DNA of 16,469 nucleotides from an uncultured Mycoplasmatota bacterium (GTDB taxonomy: Bacteria > Bacillota_I > Bacilli_A > RF39 > UBA660). Made by a program: the position numbers and the translations under genes. The first letter of the stretch is position 1. The number at the start of each line of letters is the position of its first letter. Location of the stretch: positions 1 through 16,469 of the forward strand of contig CAOKUH010000022.1 of NCBI GenBank assembly GCA_948472605.1, given 5' to 3'. The notes under the pieces were generated by a model. That model ran no database searches. It had not been told where the DNA came from and worked only from the letters and a program-made list of their open reading frames with translations. Shown here piece after piece: positions 6,671-14,559 of the stretch.

Positions 6671-7762
6671 ATGAATGTAATTGTTTCTGCAGGTGGAAGT
6701 GGAGGGCATATATATCCAGCCCTAGCCATAATAGATGAATTAAAAAGGCATGAAAAAAATTTAAATGTTTTATATATTGGGACACATAATAGAATGGAAA
6801 AAACATTAGTACCAAACAAAGGTATTCCATATGAAAGTCTAGAAATTTATGGATTTAATAAAAATATAAAAAGAGATATAAAAAATATTTTTTTAATTAA
6901 AAAAGCTTTAAAGAAATGTTCTAAAATAATAAAAGATTTTAACCCAGATATTGTAATTGGAGTAGGAGGATATGTAACTTACCCTGTAATTAAAATGGCC
7001 AAAAAACTAGGGATTAAAACATTTATTCATGAACAAAATAGTCGTCCAGGTAAAGTAAATTATTTAGTTAGCAAATATGCCGATGTAGTTGGTGTAACAT
7101 TTAAAAGTTCTATAAATTATTTAAAAAGAGCTAAAAAAGTCATACATACAGGCCATCCATCTTTAGATATAGCCATAAATACTAAAAAATATGATAAAAC
7201 TTTGTTAGGATTTGATAAAACTAAAAAACTAGTTTTATATGTTGCTGGAAGTCTTGGTAGTGCATCTCTAAATCAAAAAATGATTGATTTTTTAAATAGT
7301 GATTTACATAATAATTATGAAATTTTATACATTACAGGTAATAATGTTAATATAAGTGAATTTGAAAGTAAAATAATTAATAAAAAACATATAAAAATAT
7401 TACCTTATTTTGAAAATCTTCCAAGCATTATGGCATCAAGCGATTTAGTTATATCAAGAGCAGGAGCAGGAACTTTATTTGAAATAATTGGTCTTGAAAA
7501 ACCTAGTATTATAATTCCAAGCCCCAATGTTGCAAATAATCATCAATATTACAATGCATGTGAACTTTTAGAAAATAAAGTTATAGAAGTAATTGAAGAA
7601 AAAGAAATAACTAAAGAAAAATTAGCAGAAAAAATAAATGATTTATTAAACAACTATAATAAAAGAGAACTACTTAAAAAAAATATGCAAGAATATAAAA
7701 AAATAAAACCTAGTGAAACAATTTATAAAGAGATAAATAAGTTGATTAATTCTACAAAATAG
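6671..7762 (+). CDS. murG: UDP-GlcNAc:lipid I GlcNAc transferase MurG
   Basis: MurG transfers GlcNAc from UDP-GlcNAc to lipid I, making lipid II at the inner face of the membrane; it is the last cytoplasmic step of peptidoglycan precursor synthesis. The protein has 363 residues, near the usual 355-365. The N-terminal loop is SAGGSGGHIYPALA, followed by GVGGYVTYP and HEQNSRPGKVNYL. The GT-B second half has AGSLGS, then SRAGAGTLFEIIGLEKPSII and PSPNVANNHQYYNA, the UDP-GlcNAc site. I start at ATG 6671, five bases after AAAGGTGA; the in-frame GTG at 6662 lies inside that Shine-Dalgarno and is not credible. ftsQ follows after 26 bases, giving a small cell-wall/division cluster. Confidence 0.96.
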   Translation: MNVIVSAGGSGGHIYPALAIIDELKRHEKNLNVLYIGTHNRMEKTLVPNKGIPYESLEIYGFNKNIKRDIKNIFLIKKALKKCSKIIKDFNPDIVIGVGGYVTYPVIKMAKKLGIKTFIHEQNSRPGKVNYLVSKYADVVGVTFKSSINYLKRAKKVIHTGHPSLDIAINTKKYDKTLLGFDKTKKLVLYVAGSLGSASLNQKMIDFLNSDLHNNYEILYITGNNVNISEFESKIINKKHIKILPYFENLPSIMASSDLVISRAGAGTLFEIIGLEKPSIIIPSPNVANNHQYYNACELLENKVIEVIEEKEITKEKLAEKINDLLNNYNKRELLKKNMQEYKKIKPSETIYKEINKLINSTK

Positions 7763-7788
7763 TGATAATATTATAATGGTGGCAATAG

Positions 7789-8499
7789 ATGAAAAAGAAA
7801 AGTAACAAAAAAGTAAAACGTCATATTAAATGGAAAGCATTTTTTATATTTTTGTTTGTTGTAATAATTATAACAAGTTTGGTCTATTATTTTTGGAATT
7901 TGCCAATTAAAAATATTTATATAACTGGGAATGAATCTTTAAAAGATTACGAAATTATCGAAATTGCTGGCTTAAAAGATTATCCTAAAATGAATAAATA
8001 TAGCAATAAAGTTATTGAAAAGAATATAAAAGAGTTAGATTTGGTTGATACAGTTAAAGTTAAAAAAAATATTTTGGGTAAAATTAAAATTGAAATTAAA
8101 GAAGCTAAGGTTCTTTTTTATAATCGTAATAATTCTACTTATGTTTTATCAAATGGCAATGAGACTATTGAAGGAAATTATATAGGAGTTCCCTTTTTAA
8201 TAAATTATGTTAAAAGTAGTATTTATGAACGTTTAGTTAAAGAACTAGCAACAGTTAAACAAGCAAGTCTTGCTTTAATAAGTGAAATTGAATATGCTCC
8301 AAGTATGAGTGGAGATATTGTTATTGATGATACGAGATTTTTACTTAGAATGAATGATGGCAATTTAGTTTATATAAATTTAGTTAATATTGACAGGCTA
8401 GATGTTTATGCGTTATCATACACTACACTTACTGAAAAAGGAACACTTTATTTAGATTCGGATAATGGAAGTGTCTTGTTTCAGAAATTCGAGACATAG
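7789..8499 (+). CDS. ftsQ: cell division protein FtsQ/DivIB
   Basis: A bitopic divisome protein that bridges early and late division proteins with FtsL and FtsB (DivIC). The 236-residue chain has a very basic cytoplasmic start (MKKKSNKKVKRHIKWK), one membrane helix at about 17-36, and an extracytoplasmic POTRA domain beginning at IKNIYITGNESLKDYEIIEI (about 40-105), then the FtsQ beta domain. The pattern 'NIYITGN...L...EI' and 'VKKNILGKIKIEIKEAKVLF' is typical. The C-terminal region is less conserved, so the DivIB/FtsQ label rests on the POTRA and context beside murG. GGTGG lies six bases before the ATG; queH begins 12 bases after the stop. Confidence 0.88.
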   Translation: MKKKSNKKVKRHIKWKAFFIFLFVVIIITSLVYYFWNLPIKNIYITGNESLKDYEIIEIAGLKDYPKMNKYSNKVIEKNIKELDLVDTVKVKKNILGKIKIEIKEAKVLFYNRNNSTYVLSNGNETIEGNYIGVPFLINYVKSSIYERLVKELATVKQASLALISEIEYAPSMSGDIVIDDTRFLLRMNDGNLVYINLVNIDRLDVYALSYTTLTEKGTLYLDSDNGSVLFQKFET

Positions 8500-8511
8500 A
8501 AGGTAAATGTT

Positions 8512-9186
8512 ATGAATGACAAAATAAATTATAATAGTTTAATGGAACAAGAATTTAAGAAGTTTGATGGAAAAAAGAAAATATTATTACATAGTTGTTG
8601 TGGACCTTGTTCAACAGCAGTAATAGATTGTTTAAAAGATTATTTTGAAATAACTATTCTTTATTATAATCCCAATATAGAACCTTATGAAGAATATCTA
8701 AAACGTAAAGAAGAACAAAAAAGATATATAAATGAAAGTAATTTGGTTATAAACTTGATGGATATTGATTATGATAATGAAAGTTTTAAAAAAATTGCCA
8801 AAAATTTAGAAAATGAAGTAGAAGGCGGAGCAAGGTGTCATAAATGTTACTATTTAAGATTAGAAAAAACAGGTAAAGAAGCTATAAAAAATCATTATGA
8901 TTATTTTGGAACTACTTTAACTGTAAGTCCCTATAAAAATGCCCAAGTTATAAATAAGATAGGCAAAGAATTAGAAAATAGACTTAATGAAACTAATGAG
9001 CAACAAATCAAATTTTTAGTTTCTGATTTCAAAAAAAAGAATGGTTATAAAAAAAGTATTGAATTAGCCAAAAAATATAATTTATATCGTCAAGATTATT
9101 GTGGTTGTTTATATGGAAAAATTTTAAATAAAGAAAATGAAAATTATGAGTATAAAAAGGAAGAAAATCACCTAAATTACAAATAG
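8512..9186 (+). CDS. queH: epoxyqueuosine reductase QueH
   Basis: QueH reduces epoxyqueuosine to queuosine in the wobble position of GUN-anticodon tRNAs, replacing the unrelated cobalamin-dependent QueG. The 224-residue protein has the family signature (formerly DUF208): HSCCGPCS with Cys29, Cys30 and Cys33, a PP-loop-like beta-alpha fold (LYYNPNIEPYEEYLKRKEEQ), GARCHKCYYLRL with Cys109 and Cys112, and DYCGCLYG with Cys197 and Cys199. These cysteines bind the iron-sulfur cluster and metal centre and form the redox pair. It follows ftsQ by 12 bases in the same run. A promoter for obg overlaps its last codons. No other queuosine gene is visible in the window. Confidence 0.94.
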   Translation: MNDKINYNSLMEQEFKKFDGKKKILLHSCCGPCSTAVIDCLKDYFEITILYYNPNIEPYEEYLKRKEEQKRYINESNLVINLMDIDYDNESFKKIAKNLENEVEGGARCHKCYYLRLEKTGKEAIKNHYDYFGTTLTVSPYKNAQVINKIGKELENRLNETNEQQIKFLVSDFKKKNGYKKSIELAKKYNLYRQDYCGCLYGKILNKENENYEYKKEENHLNYK

Positions 9187-9205
9187 GTTTTAGTTATGTT
9201 ATAAT
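9177..9205 (+). promoter_or_regulatory. obg: sigma-A-type promoter of obg with extended -10
   Basis: TTACAA (9177-9182), a 17-base spacer, then TATAAT (9200-9205) preceded by the extended -10 element TGT (9197-9199). The predicted start near 9212 leaves a leader of about 56 bases before obg. The -35 overlaps the last codons of queH. Spacing and -10 are ideal; the -35 is imperfect. Confidence 0.7.
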
Positions 9206-9267
9206 AATTTATCTTTATAAATTGATTTTAACATGCTAAAATTAAGTAACAAAGAGGGTGATTTTTT

Positions 9268-10542
9268 ATGTTTGTAGATGAGACAACAATAAAATTAATT
9301 GCAGGAAAAGGTGGAGATGGTTGTACATCTTTTCGTAGAGAAAAATATGTTCCTATGGGAGGACCAGATGGAGGAAATGGGGGAAAAGGTGGAGATATAA
9401 TCTTTCAAGTTGATAAAGGTTTAAAGACTTTAGTTGATTTACGTTTTAAAAAACAAGTAAAAGCAGATAAAGGTGTAAATGGTAAAGGAAGTACTAGAAA
9501 TGGTGCTAATGCTCAAGATGTAATTTTAAAAGTTCCTGAGGGAACAACTATATATGATGCTGATACTAATTTAATTCTTGCTGATTTAGTAAAGGATAAA
9601 GATATGTTTATTGTTTGCCATGGAGGACGTGGGGGACGAGGAAATAAAGCCTTTGCTACTCATAATGAACCTGCTCCTAAATTTAGTGAACTAGGTTGTC
9701 CAGGAGAGGAAAAATTAATTAAATGTGAATTAAAAGTTATGGCAGATATTGGCTTGATAGGAATGCCAAGTGTTGGAAAAAGTACAATTTTAAGTTTAAT
9801 TAGTTCTGCTAAACCTAAAATAGGAGCATATCATTTTACAACATTAAATCCTAATTTAGGAGTAGTTAAATTAAAGGATAATAGATCATTTGTTATGGCA
9901 GATCTACCAGGACTAATCGAAGGAGCTTCAAGTGGATTAGGGTTAGGACATAAATTTTTAAGACATGCAATGCGTACAAAAATCCTTGCTCATGTAATAG
10001 ATATGGGTTCTTTTGAAGGAAGAAATCCTATTGATGACTATCGCAATATTAGAAATGAAATAGAAAAATTTAGTGATAAATTAAAAAATAAAAAGGAAGT
10101 AGTAATTGCTAATAAAATGGATTTAGAAAATGCTAAAGAAAATTTAGAAAACTTTAAAAAGTCTTTCCCTGATTTACAAGTATTTGAAATAAGTGCTATA
10201 AATAATGAAGGATTAGATAATTTACTAAATAATTTAGCTGATATTTTATCTGATTTACCTAAAGAGGATATATATCATGAAAATGAATATGAAAGTTACA
10301 TTATTTATAAATTTCAAAACGAAAAACCTTATACTATTAAAAATGATAATGGAGTGTGGGTATTAGAAGGCAAAGAAATAGAAGAGTTATTTAAAATGAC
10401 TAGATTTACAGAAGACGAAGCAGTCATACGTTTTGCTCGTAAGCTTAAAGGTATGGGAGTTGAAGACGAATTAGAACGACTTGGAGCCCAAAGAGGCGAT
10501 GAAGTGCAAATTCTAGACTATATTTTTGAATTTAAAGAGTAA
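9268..10542 (+). CDS. obg: GTPase Obg/CgtA (ribosome assembly)
   Basis: A large GTPase of 424 residues that binds the 50S subunit late in assembly and links growth to ppGpp. The glycine-rich Obg domain (about 1-158) contains GGDGCTSFRREKYVPMGGPD and the six-stranded PII helix repeats (GGNGGKGGDI, GGRGGRGN). The G domain has G1 GMPSVGKST from residue 165, G3 DLPGLIEGA, G4 NKMD and a G5 SAI. The C-terminal OCT domain (about 345-424) has the 'FTEDEAVIRFARKLKGMGVEDELERLG' type ending. AGAGGGTGA lies six bases before the ATG. It is a single gene with its own promoter and terminator. Confidence 0.97.
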   Translation: MFVDETTIKLIAGKGGDGCTSFRREKYVPMGGPDGGNGGKGGDIIFQVDKGLKTLVDLRFKKQVKADKGVNGKGSTRNGANAQDVILKVPEGTTIYDADTNLILADLVKDKDMFIVCHGGRGGRGNKAFATHNEPAPKFSELGCPGEEKLIKCELKVMADIGLIGMPSVGKSTILSLISSAKPKIGAYHFTTLNPNLGVVKLKDNRSFVMADLPGLIEGASSGLGLGHKFLRHAMRTKILAHVIDMGSFEGRNPIDDYRNIRNEIEKFSDKLKNKKEVVIANKMDLENAKENLENFKKSFPDLQVFEISAINNEGLDNLLNNLADILSDLPKEDIYHENEYESYIIYKFQNEKPYTIKNDNGVWVLEGKEIEELFKMTRFTEDEAVIRFARKLKGMGVEDELERLGAQRGDEVQILDYIFEFKE

Positions 10543-10554
10543 TTATTTATAAAG

Positions 10555-10596
10555 AAATACATGTTAAATATATAAGTAGAACATGTATTTTTTTTT
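10555..10596 (+). terminator. intrinsic terminator of obg
   Basis: Perfect 11-bp stem AAATACATGTT (10555-10565) / AACATGTATTT (10580-10590), loop of 14 bases, and a T9 tract (10588-10596). It lies 12 bases after the obg stop and isolates the surface-protein gene. Confidence 0.88.
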
Positions 10597-10623
10597 CAAA
10601 AATTAAAATAAGTGTGTTATAAT
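10595..10623 (+). promoter_or_regulatory. promoter of the surface-protein gene
   Basis: TATAAT (10618-10623) with extended TGT (10615-10617). TTCAAA (10595-10600), 17 bases upstream, is the best -35 and overlaps the end of the terminator's T-tract. The predicted start lies near 10630, leaving a short leader before AAGGAGA (10640-10646). Confidence 0.6.
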
Positions 10624-10656
10624 AAATATGAAAATATAGAAGGAGAATAAAAAATT

Positions 10657-10719
10657 ATGAGAAAAATAAAATTTAATAGTCTCCCAACCAGAAAAAAAAC
10701 GCTGGGGTGGTGGCTTTAA
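10657..10719 (+). CDS. 20-residue ORF at the 5' end of the surface-protein gene
   Basis: Encodes MRKIKFNSLPTRKKTLGWWL. It has the only good start signals of this transcript: AAGGAGA (10640-10646) ten bases before an ATG. Its stop lies 12 bases inside the larger ORF in another frame. An A8 run (10692-10699) sits near its end. One extra A would fuse it in frame to the surface protein, giving a continuous 452-residue product, so it is either the true N-terminus in the 'off' state or a coupled leader peptide. The basic residues fit the cytoplasmic start of a membrane-anchored protein. Confidence 0.5.
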   Translation: MRKIKFNSLPTRKKTLGWWL

Positions 10720-12014
10720 GTAAAAACAAACAAGGTGATTTAGAAAGGTTTACTAAGAATGGAAATAAAAAGAAAGTCATTATAGCCTCTTTAGTAGGTT
10801 TAGTGTTACTGGTGGGTGCAATAAGCCTTTATCGAACATTTGCCTTATATGAAGAAAAACTAGAATTTAATTTGATTCAAGGACGAGTTCCTGAAATTTC
10901 TAGTGGAGATGTTAGCATCGCAGCTATAGTTGATGGTGTAAAATCAAGTACTATACCTAGTAAAAATGATGGATATGAGTTTGTAAATGCGGAATGTGAT
11001 AAGGATGCAATTGCATCATGGGATAAAGAAACCTGGTCAGTAAATATATCAAATTTAAAAACAAGTAAAACAATATGTATTTTAGAATTTAAAACAAAAG
11101 AGCATTCAAGTCTTAGTGGAGGGGCAGCTTATATAGCTGATCTAGCAAAAGAAAATTCGGATGTGTTAGTTTATGATGGAACTATTGACAATAATTTAAG
11201 ATATATCGGAGTCAATCCGAATAACTATGTAACATTTAATAATGAATTATGGCGTATTATCGGAGTAATGAATAATATTGAAGATAGTGAAGGAAATCTA
11301 GAGAGTCATATTAAGATAATCAGAAATGAAGGTATAGGAAAATATTCATGGGATAATAAAGCCAGTGGAACAGGTTCATCAACAAGTAGTTATGGAAGTA
11401 ATGATTGGACAGATAGTGCCCTTATGAATTTATTAAATAACGGAGCATATTATAATCGAACGAATGGTACTTGTCCAAGGGGACAAAATGGAGCATCAGT
11501 AGCTTGTAATTTTAGTAGTAATGGACTAACTTCAGTAGCAAAAAACATGATAAGTAACGTTGTATGGAATTTAGGTGGTTTTTCTACTTGTGCAATAACA
11601 GCGAGTGATGCATATGTGCAAGAAAAAAGTAATTTCTATAGTGGACATGCGACAGAATGGACAGGGGAAGTAGGTTTAATGTATGCAAGTGATTATGGAT
11701 TTTCAGTCGGTGGAAATGTGAGAGAAACATGTATAAAAACATATTTAACATATTATGATAGAAATGGGTGTTATGGAAATAATTGGTTATATAAAACAAA
11801 TACTTCTCAATGGACTATTACACCTTATATTATTAATTCTTATTTTATAACTAGTATACACAAAAGTGGAGTGATAGGAACAAATACTGCTAGCATTTAT
11901 AACGACCTTAATCAAGTAACAGTATTTCCTACCTTATATCTAAATGCCAATGTTGAAATAACTGGTGGAGATGGCTCTAGTACTAATCCATTCATACTTA
12001 ATCTACCAGAATAA
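10707..12014 (+). CDS. membrane-anchored surface protein, uncultured-Bacilli type
   Basis: A 435-residue frame (from GTG 10707) with a basic start, one membrane helix at about 24-41 followed by YRTFALYEE, and a large extracellular part. A first domain (about 55-128) contains GDVSIAAIVDGV and a short cysteine pair (C77, C122). The second domain (about 130-435) is rich in Gly, Ser, Asn and Tyr, with LWRIIGVM, CPRGQNGASVACNFSSNG and a FPTLYLNANVEITGGDGSS ending. I associate this arrangement with paralogous surface proteins of uncultured gut Bacilli; the function is unknown. The GTG has no Shine-Dalgarno, so the expected start is the ATG at 10657, one base out of frame because of an A8 tract. No LPXTG motif is seen. 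C-terminal cell-wall binding is not obvious. Confidence 0.75.
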   Translation: MVALSKNKQGDLERFTKNGNKKKVIIASLVGLVLLVGAISLYRTFALYEEKLEFNLIQGRVPEISSGDVSIAAIVDGVKSSTIPSKNDGYEFVNAECDKDAIASWDKETWSVNISNLKTSKTICILEFKTKEHSSLSGGAAYIADLAKENSDVLVYDGTIDNNLRYIGVNPNNYVTFNNELWRIIGVMNNIEDSEGNLESHIKIIRNEGIGKYSWDNKASGTGSSTSSYGSNDWTDSALMNLLNNGAYYNRTNGTCPRGQNGASVACNFSSNGLTSVAKNMISNVVWNLGGFSTCAITASDAYVQEKSNFYSGHATEWTGEVGLMYASDYGFSVGGNVRETCIKTYLTYYDRNGCYGNNWLYKTNTSQWTITPYIINSYFITSIHKSGVIGTNTASIYNDLNQVTVFPTLYLNANVEITGGDGSSTNPFILNLPE

Positions 12015-12036
12015 GATTACTTAAAAAGTAATCTTA
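12012..12036. terminator. hairpin between convergent genes
   Basis: Perfect 11-bp inverted repeat TAAGATTACTT / AAGTAATCTTA with a 3-base loop. It covers the stop of the surface-protein gene and the stop of the convergent DUF192 gene, both of which end inside it. Neither side has a long T-tract, so efficient intrinsic termination is uncertain, but a bidirectional role is likely from the position. Confidence 0.5.
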
Positions 12037-12341
12037 TCACCCAAATTAAAACAATTACTAGTATTATTAGGTAATTCTAAAATGCTAGTTTTTTTAATGT
12101 CATGATTTATCTTAATAATTTTATTTTTGCTTAAATTACGCTCAATAAAGATTATTTCATTAAATTCATTTAAACCAATTACATCAATATCTTCTTTCAT
12201 AAAAAAGGTATGTATAGAATTACACTCTGAAAAAAGCATTCCGTAATCTATATTAGTTTTCCCCATTAATCCATAAAGACGCATTTTAAAACTTTTTGCT
12301 TCTATGATATCAATATATTTATTATTTAGTTTTAATTTCAA
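12021..12341 (-). CDS. DUF192 family protein
   Basis: A small protein of the DUF192 (PF02643) family, of unknown biochemical role. Recognisable pattern: AKSFKMRLYGLMGK, then GMLFSECNSIHTFFMKEDID and VIGLNEFNEIIFIERNL; compare the family's GLMGR...HTFFM...IDV. The chosen start is TTG at 12339-12341, five bases after TAGGTGA, giving 106 residues. The in-frame GTG at 12348-12350 lies within that ribosome binding site and is unlikely. Most family members are exported or lipid-anchored, but this one has no signal peptide. It is divergent from the vanY operon and convergent with the surface protein. A candidate extended -10 TATGAT (RC of 12358-12363) is very near the start. Confidence 0.85.
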   Translation of the reverse strand: MKLKLNNKYIDIIEAKSFKMRLYGLMGKTNIDYGMLFSECNSIHTFFMKEDIDVIGLNEFNEIIFIERNLSKNKIIKINHDIKKTSILELPNNTSNCFNLGDKITF

Positions 12342-12395
12342 ATTAATCACCTATTTAATCATATCACATAAGTGTAAATTAAATATCTAAAAATA

Positions 12396-12424
12396 TAGAA
12401 ATAATTAAACGAAAGTTTTATAAT
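12396..12424 (+). promoter_or_regulatory. promoter of the vanY-nucleotidase-dfx operon
   Basis: TAGAAA (12396-12401), 17-base spacer, TATAAT (12419-12424); the start codon lies 17 bases after the -10. It precedes three closely spaced genes with no other promoter visible between them. Confidence 0.55.
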
Positions 12425-12441
12425 TAATTTAAGAGGTATAT

Positions 12442-13545
12442 ATGAAAATAAAGAAAAAAGTTTTAATAATTTTAATATCAATAAGTATAGTTATATTGAT
12501 TGCTGTTATATTTTTTGTAATAAGTCCTAAAGTAAGATTTATTGAAAACCTAGAGGTTCCCATAAATAAAGAATATTATAATTTAGATGCTATAAAAAAT
12601 ATTAAAAATGGTAAAATAATATCCAATAAAGAAAGAATTGATACAAGTAAGTTAGGTAATATAGAAATTACTATTGAAATAAAAAATATTTTGGGTATCT
12701 CTAAAAAATATAAAACTAAAATTAAAATAGTTGATACTGAAGCTCCAAATATTATTTATAAAAATATTTTAACAACTCAAATAGGTAAAGAAATAGATTT
12801 ATTAAATGGCGTTGAAGTAAGTGATAATTCTAACGAAAAAATAAACGTTGTAGTAGAAGGAGAATATGATTTTAATAAGACAGGAGAATATTTGCTATAC
12901 TATGTAGCTAAAGACTCTAGTGGAAATATAAAAAAAGAAAAATTTACTTTAAAAGTTTTAGCAAATGGAGTTAATGAATCATATTTTACAACATCAAAAG
13001 GTTTTAGTGGAGTTATTAAAAATGGAGTCACATATATAGATGGATATTTAGTAGTTAATAAAACATATAGTTTACCTTCTACATATGGAAATGGACTTAC
13101 TAAAGAAACTATGGATGCTTTTAATGAATTAAAAAGTGCCGCTTTACTAGATGGCTTTAATATATATATAGCGAGTGGTTTTAGGTCTTATGATAGGCAA
13201 GTGACTTTATACAATAATTATGTTAAAAGAGATGGTAAAAACGCTGCTGATACTTATTCGGCAAGACCAGGACACTCAGAACATCAATCAGGATTAACAT
13301 TTGATGTTAATGAAGTAAGTGATAAATTTCATAATACTCCTGAAGCTAATTGGTTAAAAGACAATTGCTATAAATATGGTTTCATCCTAAGATTTCCAAA
13401 TGGTAAAGATAAAGAAACTGGTTTTAAATATGAATCGTGGCATTTTAGATATGTAGGAAAAGAATTAGCTAAAAAGCTTTATAATGATGGCGATTGGTTA
13501 ACCATGGAAGAATATTTTGGAATTCTTAGCATTTATGAGGATTAA
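12442..13545 (+). CDS. D-alanyl-D-alanine carboxypeptidase, VanY/LAS family, with Ig-like domain
   Basis: A membrane-anchored zinc peptidase that trims the terminal D-Ala from peptidoglycan stem peptides outside the cell. The 367-residue chain has a signal-anchor helix (about 7-27), an Ig-like domain of the DUF5011 kind (about 98-172, VDTEAPNI...GVEVSDNS...YVAKDSSGNI), and a VanY catalytic domain (about 222-345). Zinc ligands are His281 and Asp288 in SEHQSGLTFD and His334 in ESWHFRYVG, with catalytic Glu331. All look intact. AGAGGT lies six bases before the ATG. The adjacent regulators VanR/VanS and the ligase genes of glycopeptide resistance are absent, so this is more likely a general cell-wall enzyme. 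The next gene starts three bases after its stop. Confidence 0.92.
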   Translation: MKIKKKVLIILISISIVILIAVIFFVISPKVRFIENLEVPINKEYYNLDAIKNIKNGKIISNKERIDTSKLGNIEITIEIKNILGISKKYKTKIKIVDTEAPNIIYKNILTTQIGKEIDLLNGVEVSDNSNEKINVVVEGEYDFNKTGEYLLYYVAKDSSGNIKKEKFTLKVLANGVNESYFTTSKGFSGVIKNGVTYIDGYLVVNKTYSLPSTYGNGLTKETMDAFNELKSAALLDGFNIYIASGFRSYDRQVTLYNNYVKRDGKNAADTYSARPGHSEHQSGLTFDVNEVSDKFHNTPEANWLKDNCYKYGFILRFPNGKDKETGFKYESWHFRYVGKELAKKLYNDGDWLTMEEYFGILSIYED

Positions 13546-13548
13546 ATA

Positions 13549-14136
13549 ATGAATATAGGAATTGATATAGATGGTGTAATAACTAATATATTAGACTTTG
13601 AGCTAGATTATGGAAGTAAATATTTTTTTCAAAAAGGTAGTTTAGATTTAATGAAATCGAAGTTAGAAAAAAATGAATTATTTAATTTAGATGATAATGA
13701 TGATTTTTGGTCGCAAGCAATTTATGAATATATTAAAATAAAACCTAGGAACTTTGCTGTTGAAGTTATTAATATATTTAATTCTTTTTATAATAAAATA
13801 TATATAATTACGAATAGAGTAAGTGATTTATCTTACTGTGATATTATAGAAGGTGAAATGAAAAAGTTAGTTATAAATTGGTTAAAGGATAATTGTATTA
13901 AATATGATGAAATTATTTTTTCAAGTGGTGATAAAACTAAATATATTATTGATAATAAAATTGATATTATGATAGAAGATAATCCTAAAAATATAAAAGC
14001 TATAGCGAAAATAATACCTGTTATTTGTTATGATGCATATTATAACAAAAGTTGTTTTGGTAATAACATTATAAGATGTTATAGTTGGTATGATATATTT
14101 AATACGATTTTAAAATTAAAAGAAAAGAGGAATTAA
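13549..14136 (+). CDS. HAD-superfamily 5'(3')-deoxyribonucleotidase-like protein
   Basis: A 195-residue HAD-fold phosphatase of the NT5C kind that would remove phosphate from (deoxy)nucleoside monophosphates. Motif I is DIDGV with Asp6 as nucleophile and Asp8 as acid-base. Motif II is the IITNR segment (Thr88). The motif III lysine may be Lys129 or Lys131 in GDKTKYI. Motif IV is MIEDNPKN with Glu143 and Asp144. All are in order. The substrate is not determined by sequence; similar proteins are often labelled only 'nucleotidase'. It lies three bases after vanY and one base before dfx and is clearly in the same operon. The protein is cytoplasmic, with no signal peptide. Confidence 0.85.
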   Translation: MNIGIDIDGVITNILDFELDYGSKYFFQKGSLDLMKSKLEKNELFNLDDNDDFWSQAIYEYIKIKPRNFAVEVINIFNSFYNKIYIITNRVSDLSYCDIIEGEMKKLVINWLKDNCIKYDEIIFSSGDKTKYIIDNKIDIMIEDNPKNIKAIAKIIPVICYDAYYNKSCFGNNIIRCYSWYDIFNTILKLKEKRN

Positions 14137-14137
14137 A

Positions 14138-14518
14138 ATGAAAGAATTAATAATGAAGAAGTGTATAAAATGTGGAGCAACAATTAAAGCTTTAAACGAT
14201 TGTGATTGCTTGGAATGTGGTATAAAATGTTGTAATGAAAATATGCAATTAATAGTTGCTAATTCATCAAATGCTGTAGTAGAAAAACATGTGCCAATTT
14301 ATGAAATAGAAAACGATTTGATTAAAGTAAGAGTAAATCATATAATGGAAAGTGATCATTATATTGAATGGATATGTTTAAAAACTGAAAATAGAGAAGA
14401 GTATGTATTTTTTAAACCAAATGAAGAACCTATAGCTAGTTTTCAAAATGTTACAGCTGGTACTTTATATGCTTATTGTAATAATCATGGTTTATGGAGT
14501 ACAAAATTAGATAATTAA
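14138..14518 (+). CDS. dfx: desulfoferrodoxin (superoxide reductase)
   Basis: Superoxide reductase reduces superoxide to hydrogen peroxide without releasing oxygen, a typical anaerobe's defence. The 126-residue protein has the N-terminal desulforedoxin domain with CxxC (Cys9, Cys12) and the paired Cys31-Cys32 that bind a rubredoxin-type iron. The catalytic domain has EKHVP with His51, HIM with His68, HYIEWI with His74, and CNNHGLW with Cys114 and His117, the four-His one-Cys centre. Glu49 and Lys50 near the active site are present. Extra cysteines (22, 24 and 27) lie between the first and second pair, which is odd. AGAGG lies seven bases before the ATG; Met6 is a possible alternative start. 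An intrinsic terminator follows. Confidence 0.93.
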   Translation: MKELIMKKCIKCGATIKALNDCDCLECGIKCCNENMQLIVANSSNAVVEKHVPIYEIENDLIKVRVNHIMESDHYIEWICLKTENREEYVFFKPNEEPIASFQNVTAGTLYAYCNNHGLWSTKLDN

Positions 14519-14530
14519 TGATTATTTTAT

Positions 14531-14558
14531 AAAACTTGTAAAAGATGCAAGTTTTTTT
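14531..14558 (+). terminator. intrinsic terminator of the vanY-dfx operon
   Basis: Stem AAAACTTG (14531-14538) / CAAGTTTT (14548-14555) with a 9-base loop and a T7 tract (14552-14558). The group II intron starts within two bases of its end. Confidence 0.85.
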
Positions 14559-14559
14559 G

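Noticed and set aside
11584..11799. Minus-strand open frame of 71 codons inside the surface-protein gene.
   Set aside because: His- and Leu-rich mirror of the plus-strand coding sequence, with no ribosome binding site or family match.
12342..12350. GTG at 12350 as the start of the DUF192 protein.
   Set aside because: The GTG is part of the TAGGTGA ribosome binding site; the TTG at 12341 is better spaced.
12442..13545. A vancomycin-resistance cluster.
   Set aside because: Only a VanY-family peptidase is present; no ligase, dehydrogenase, VanX or two-component genes. Such peptidases are common cell-wall enzymes.
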